Shown piece after piece: positions 60,315 through 64,000 of a stretch of 64,000 nucleotides of DNA. The stretch spans positions 3,266,501 through 3,330,500 of the forward strand of contig JAQQWL010000006.1 of assembly GCA_038363925.1 (NCBI GenBank), given 5' to 3'. The stretch is from Apiospora phragmitis. Lineage: Eukaryota; Ascomycota; Sordariomycetes; Amphisphaeriales; Apiosporaceae. Positions within the stretch are counted from its first letter, which is position 1. Every line of letters begins with the position of its first letter. The position numbers and the translations under genes were made by a program. The notes under the pieces were generated by a model. That model was not told where the DNA came from, made no database searches, and saw only the letters and a list, made by a program, of their open reading frames with translations.

Positions 60315-63300
60315 GAGACTAGATAGGGCCAAGTGAAGCACGTGGTATATCAATCCCAAGGCCGGTTGGCCCCCCTGGATAGGTTATAGGCTGGCAGTGG
60401 TGGGGAGCGGAGGAGGGGATGCAAGGTCTGCCACGAGCTGTGAAAGAAACTGCGAAAAGGCTATGTGCAGTAACAAAATGTGATCGAAGCACCAGAATAT
60501 GCTCTCTAGAGCTAATGATACGAGGCAACTGTCGGTGATTACTTCATTCGCCCTGATGGCTTTGTGATGAGTTTATTCAACTTTTTGAAGTTGAGACTCC
60601 AGATTGCCCCGGTAATATTTCGGGCTAGTTACCAAGTAACGACTTCACCACTCCAACCACGTCCGGTACCAGGCATTATCATATCTATCAGTCACCGCTA
60701 CCATTCCAAGACAATCATGATCACGAAAATAATTTGTATAAAGACAACATTTTGTTTACGAAATTGACGTTTTCCCACCCGGGCAGTATCCTGGGCATCT
60801 GTTTCGGTTGCTGCGGCGAACTGCAACACTTCAATAGTGGATGACTATCTCCAGATCCCAATGTGCATCTGCCAAACCCCGTTACCCTTGGATATAAAGT
60901 ATCTGCGTTTTATTTCTCAGAGCCCAGAGTACGTTTCAAATTGTTTGATGTCGCCAGGGTAGCATATGTTATGAATTATCTTCAGTCTGGTTGGGTGTGA
61001 GGAATCCGCAGCGAGTACAGTACGTGCTCCTGGCCCGAATGAACACACATTATTGCCTGGCGAGAGCAGCATCGTCGCTGTGGCCATGAGCGTTTCCAAG
61101 TCGACCTGCCTTGATTTATCAAGTGTCTTATTTCTTACCACATGTGTTGATTGATCAAGATTAAAAGGACCAAGCTCAATATAAGTTGATATACACCACT
61201 TCCCTCATTGAAACTGTAGTTTGAAATTCGCACCAGGCTTTCATCAGTATGAATACTTCACCCAGGTACCTACTGTAAATATCATGGCAACTAGGGCCAA
61301 AGACGTGTGGAGGACCATATATCTCGCGAGATGTCTAGCTTTGTTGGTCTTTGTCCTGTAACCATCAAACCGCTGTGGCCCCCGAATACCGATACGAAGA
61401 AAGCATCTGCATACGTGATCTCATGTTTATAGGGTAGGAGAATCCTCAAATGAAAAAGAACTATTGTCAAAGAACACATATCTCCTCCGTTTGATGCTAA
61501 GGCCTCTGGGCTTACGAAAAAAAAAGGTGACTTGCACTGTCTGCTGTGAACGAGGAGATATCCAAGTAAATAGTGTTATAGAGTACGTCGAAGCAGGTGT
61601 GCCACTTCGTGACAATATCTTGCTCTACTAACATGAATATTATGCCGCATATGTTTTTCCAACCCATGTACCGTCTCGTTCACCTACCGATAATCTACCA
61701 CACTGCTTCGCATCACCGCGAGAGGATAATGACTCGCAATAGACAGGGAATTCAAGCGAAATCTCATCCCAACCCGGACAGGCTATTCGGGGGTTGCAGT
61801 CCTGCAGCGCTCGCCGCGTCTTCAACATATTTTGTCTGTTAGGAGAAACTGGCGTTGCACCCCCAGTCTATACCTGAGGCAGAACAAAGCAGCAACTGTA
61901 GTTGACTGCGTTGAGCAACCCCCGCCTCGGAAGATTGTTGCCTGTGCTACGATTTCTCTGATTCCTAGACCTCTAGGATTGGCCGATAATGCGTCAGCAA
62001 TTCCCTTTCCAGACTTGATAGCTATACCGGCACCAAGGTTGTAGGCGGCCTCATCGAAAGACCAAGGCATCGTGAGCAATGCCGTGTGTTGCAAGGTGGA
62101 TACATATTGTCAAGACTACGCGTATGCTGCATAGACTGAACAACCGATACACATGGATCATGATGTTGCGCGACGCAGGACGGTCAAACTAGTCGTCTCT
62201 CAATTCAAGGCTCAGCTCATCTTGCCAGCCCGATCGTGCAATGGGCCATGGGGCTTGTATGGGAGTGGTTCCAAGCGTGGATTTAGGCACCATCATTAGC
62301 TGGTGTGCGAGCTTCACCTGGGCAGCAAGTATCAGATTGGGCACACAGATATGGAAGTTAATAGCGGCGAAACCCCTTCAGTTATACTACCGTTACTTAC
62401 TTAACCTAATATCTGAAAGTGCGTTGATAGACCCGTGCTCGATGGGATCTCAATTTGCGGGTTACGGCATTCCTTATCGACCTCCGCAAATATATGAAAC
62501 GTAGCCGTGGGTTTCTGGTTTCTTTTCCCAGCCGAGCAACAAGTCTTACATACAGTAGGAGGCGTCTATAGCCCAACGTGCTTGCAGTTGACCGCTCAAT
62601 GACATGGACTTGCTTTTTCCTTTAGTGAAGTTTCATCGACATGCACTCGATATTGGCAAAGCATTGATGTAACTGCCACCGGACGCGGCCCCATCCCCTC
62701 GACCGTGCCTTGACCGCGCTCAAATGCTCCATTTGTCCAGCTACTGCTATTTGGCGGCCTGGTACTCCGTACGGAGTATACACACGATCAATGAGTGAGA
62801 GGGGCAGCATCCAGCAACTACTGAACACCGCGCGTATGACCAAGGCAAATCCGCCCTGTTTCTTGATCGGAGGTATGATCTTTAGGGCAACTGGCCATTT
62901 CCCTCAGTTGCCGTCTTCCTGCAGGCACGGATTGGCCGACAGTATTCGGTTCAATGCCACCCATGCTGTATCGACGTTGGAGCGTCCAAATTGGCTAGTG
63001 GATACCGAAGCAGATCTCCCAGGGCACGCACGGGCAACGAGCCGCCTCCTGCTGAGGCCGTTGTGTCTGGCTTGCCCAGGCGATCAGGTTTTTCTTCTCC
63101 AAGGTCGCAGTGGCGAGATCAGCATGAGAGACGTGCGCGGCGCGTGGTGACACTCTGTTTCCAACACGGACTCGTTCGTTCATCCATCAAACGGCTCCCG
63201 CAACTCAAAATTCATAGCACAAAATGGTACGACGAAATGGCAATTACACAGATTGTGAGTCAGATCATAGAAAAGGTCTCGGGATGTCAGTTAGTACAGA

Positions 63301-63700
63301 CTGACGGTGCAAGGACCAGGCAATCGGCAGCCTTGTTTAGACATCACGACGACGACGACAACAACAAACCCGTCACCCACATCAAGGCAATGGCAGAAGG
63401 AAAGGAGACTATTCCTTGGTGTCGTGCCGGCCGACTTTGACCAACCACTTGACTGCCACCCCACTTAGCCTCTAGTCCATGAGGGTCGTCGACGCAAGCG
63501 CACGGGAATAGCCAACCCCAGTACTACCTAGGGAGGTAGGTCGGTGGTACGCCCCAAGCTGCCAAGCCCATACGCAGGTGGGCTGTGTTGACACTGTCGA
63601 GAGAGGGAAAAGAAAAGGACCAAAAGAAGCCCCTTTGACAGACTTCGCACTATCCCGTAGCCGCTTCACCCTTCCTGTTGCGGCAAGCCAGAAAAAAAGG
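60315..63700. other. Spacer with repeat remnant
   Basis: The part next to 60315 is the farnesyltransferase promoter. The second copy of an interspersed repeat lies at 61783-61819, and a perfect 16-base palindrome at 62763-62778. A minus-strand frame around 61822-62060 (MPWSFDEAAYNLGAGIAIKS) looks coding-like but is short and unassigned. Confidence 0.4.
62763..62778. repeat. 16-base perfect palindrome TACTCCGTACGGAGTA
   Basis: It consists of the recurrent nonamer TACTCCGTA and its complement sharing the central TA. Copies of the single nonamer occur at 3307, 3902, 13336, 39519 and 49370, all between genes. Confidence 0.85.
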
Positions 63701-63815
63701 CAAGCCATTCAAGCCATTCAAGCCATTCAAGCCATTCAAGCCATTCAAGCCATTCAAGCCATTCAAGCCATTCAAGCCATTCAAGCCATTCAAGCCATTC
63801 AAGCCATTCAAGCCA
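63701..63815. repeat. 9-bp minisatellite (CAAGCCATT)n
   Basis: Twelve perfect copies of CAAGCCATT (63701-63808) plus a partial thirteenth. The unit is a multiple of three, so all frames stay open: on the plus strand it reads Gln-Ala-Ile repeats or Lys-Pro-Phe repeats, on the minus strand Asn-Gly-Leu repeats. No flanking coding evidence supports expression. Confidence 0.97.
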
Positions 63816-64000
63816 AGCGCGCTGCAAGTCATCGGCCAGCCAAGGAAGAATAGAGGCTTTTGCGACGGCCTGCCAATCAGAATTGGTGGTGCGAAGCCGG
63901 TCGTTTCCCCCCTACTTGCGCCTGCATATAGAGGCGAATGTGGAGTTAGTTACAGTGGTCGACGTGCTACGTGTTGATCGGATATGATAGAGGAGGACGC
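63816..64000. other. Right edge, no feature
   Basis: Nothing recognisable after the minisatellite to the end of the window. Confidence 0.4.

Noticed and set aside
1..64000. CRISPR array, rRNA, dispersed 5S gene, intact transposon or secondary-metabolite core gene
   Set aside because: No spaced direct repeats, no 5S-like sequence, no transposase or reverse-transcriptase motifs, and no PKS, NRPS or terpene-cyclase motifs were seen.

Overview
The window reads as nuclear DNA of a filamentous ascomycete (Pezizomycotina), most likely a Sordariomycete and possibly Hypocreales. The evidence is short GT-AG introns with CTAAC-type branch sites, a beta-tubulin gene with introns clustered at its 5' end, orthologues of housekeeping genes typical of that group, and long gene-free spacers with microsatellites. 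The order is an inference from protein look and intron layout, not a phylogeny.

Layout. 0.46-2.65 kb (-): a myristoylatable YANK/STK32-type AGC kinase. 2.7-9.5 kb: mostly gene-free, with one frameshifted small ORF (7.2-7.7 kb, +). 9.5-13.1 kb (+): assimilatory nitrite reductase, complete in domains but broken by four indels, behind a promoter carrying NirA-type and GATA sites. 13.7-15.7 kb (-): intact beta-tubulin. 17.7-20.2 kb (-): single-pass membrane protein resembling DUF7820. 24.2-25.3 kb (-): CCDC174-like protein, one frameshift. 25.6-26.8 kb (+): homoserine dehydrogenase. 26.9-27.3 kb (-): small two-pass membrane protein. 28.7-30.3 kb (+): ERG27-type 3-keto sterol reductase. 30.8-33.1 kb (-): FLVCR/SLC49-like MFS transporter. 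From 35.5 to 60.3 kb every recognised gene is on the minus strand: QCR6, a WBP2-like GRAM/PY-motif protein, a formin-like GBD/FH3 protein without FH2, GDP-mannose pyrophosphorylase, a small protein with a dsRBD-like core, and the farnesyltransferase beta subunit. The rest is spacer, ending in a 9-bp minisatellite at 63.7 kb.

The genes do not form a cluster or pathway. They cover nitrogen assimilation, cytoskeleton, Asp-family amino acids, ergosterol, mannosylation, respiration, prenylation and signalling.

The most notable feature is a set of indels at short homopolymers that disrupt four conserved genes (nitrite reductase, CCDC174-like, QCR6, GBD/FH3). Because the predicted protein is preserved on both sides of every break, and QCR6 supports respiration, base-calling or assembly error explains the set best. 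Real loss of nitrite reductase remains possible because half of the breaks fall there. I saw no CRISPR array, rRNA, tRNA, intact transposon or secondary-metabolite core enzyme. No clearly novel multi-gene system was found.
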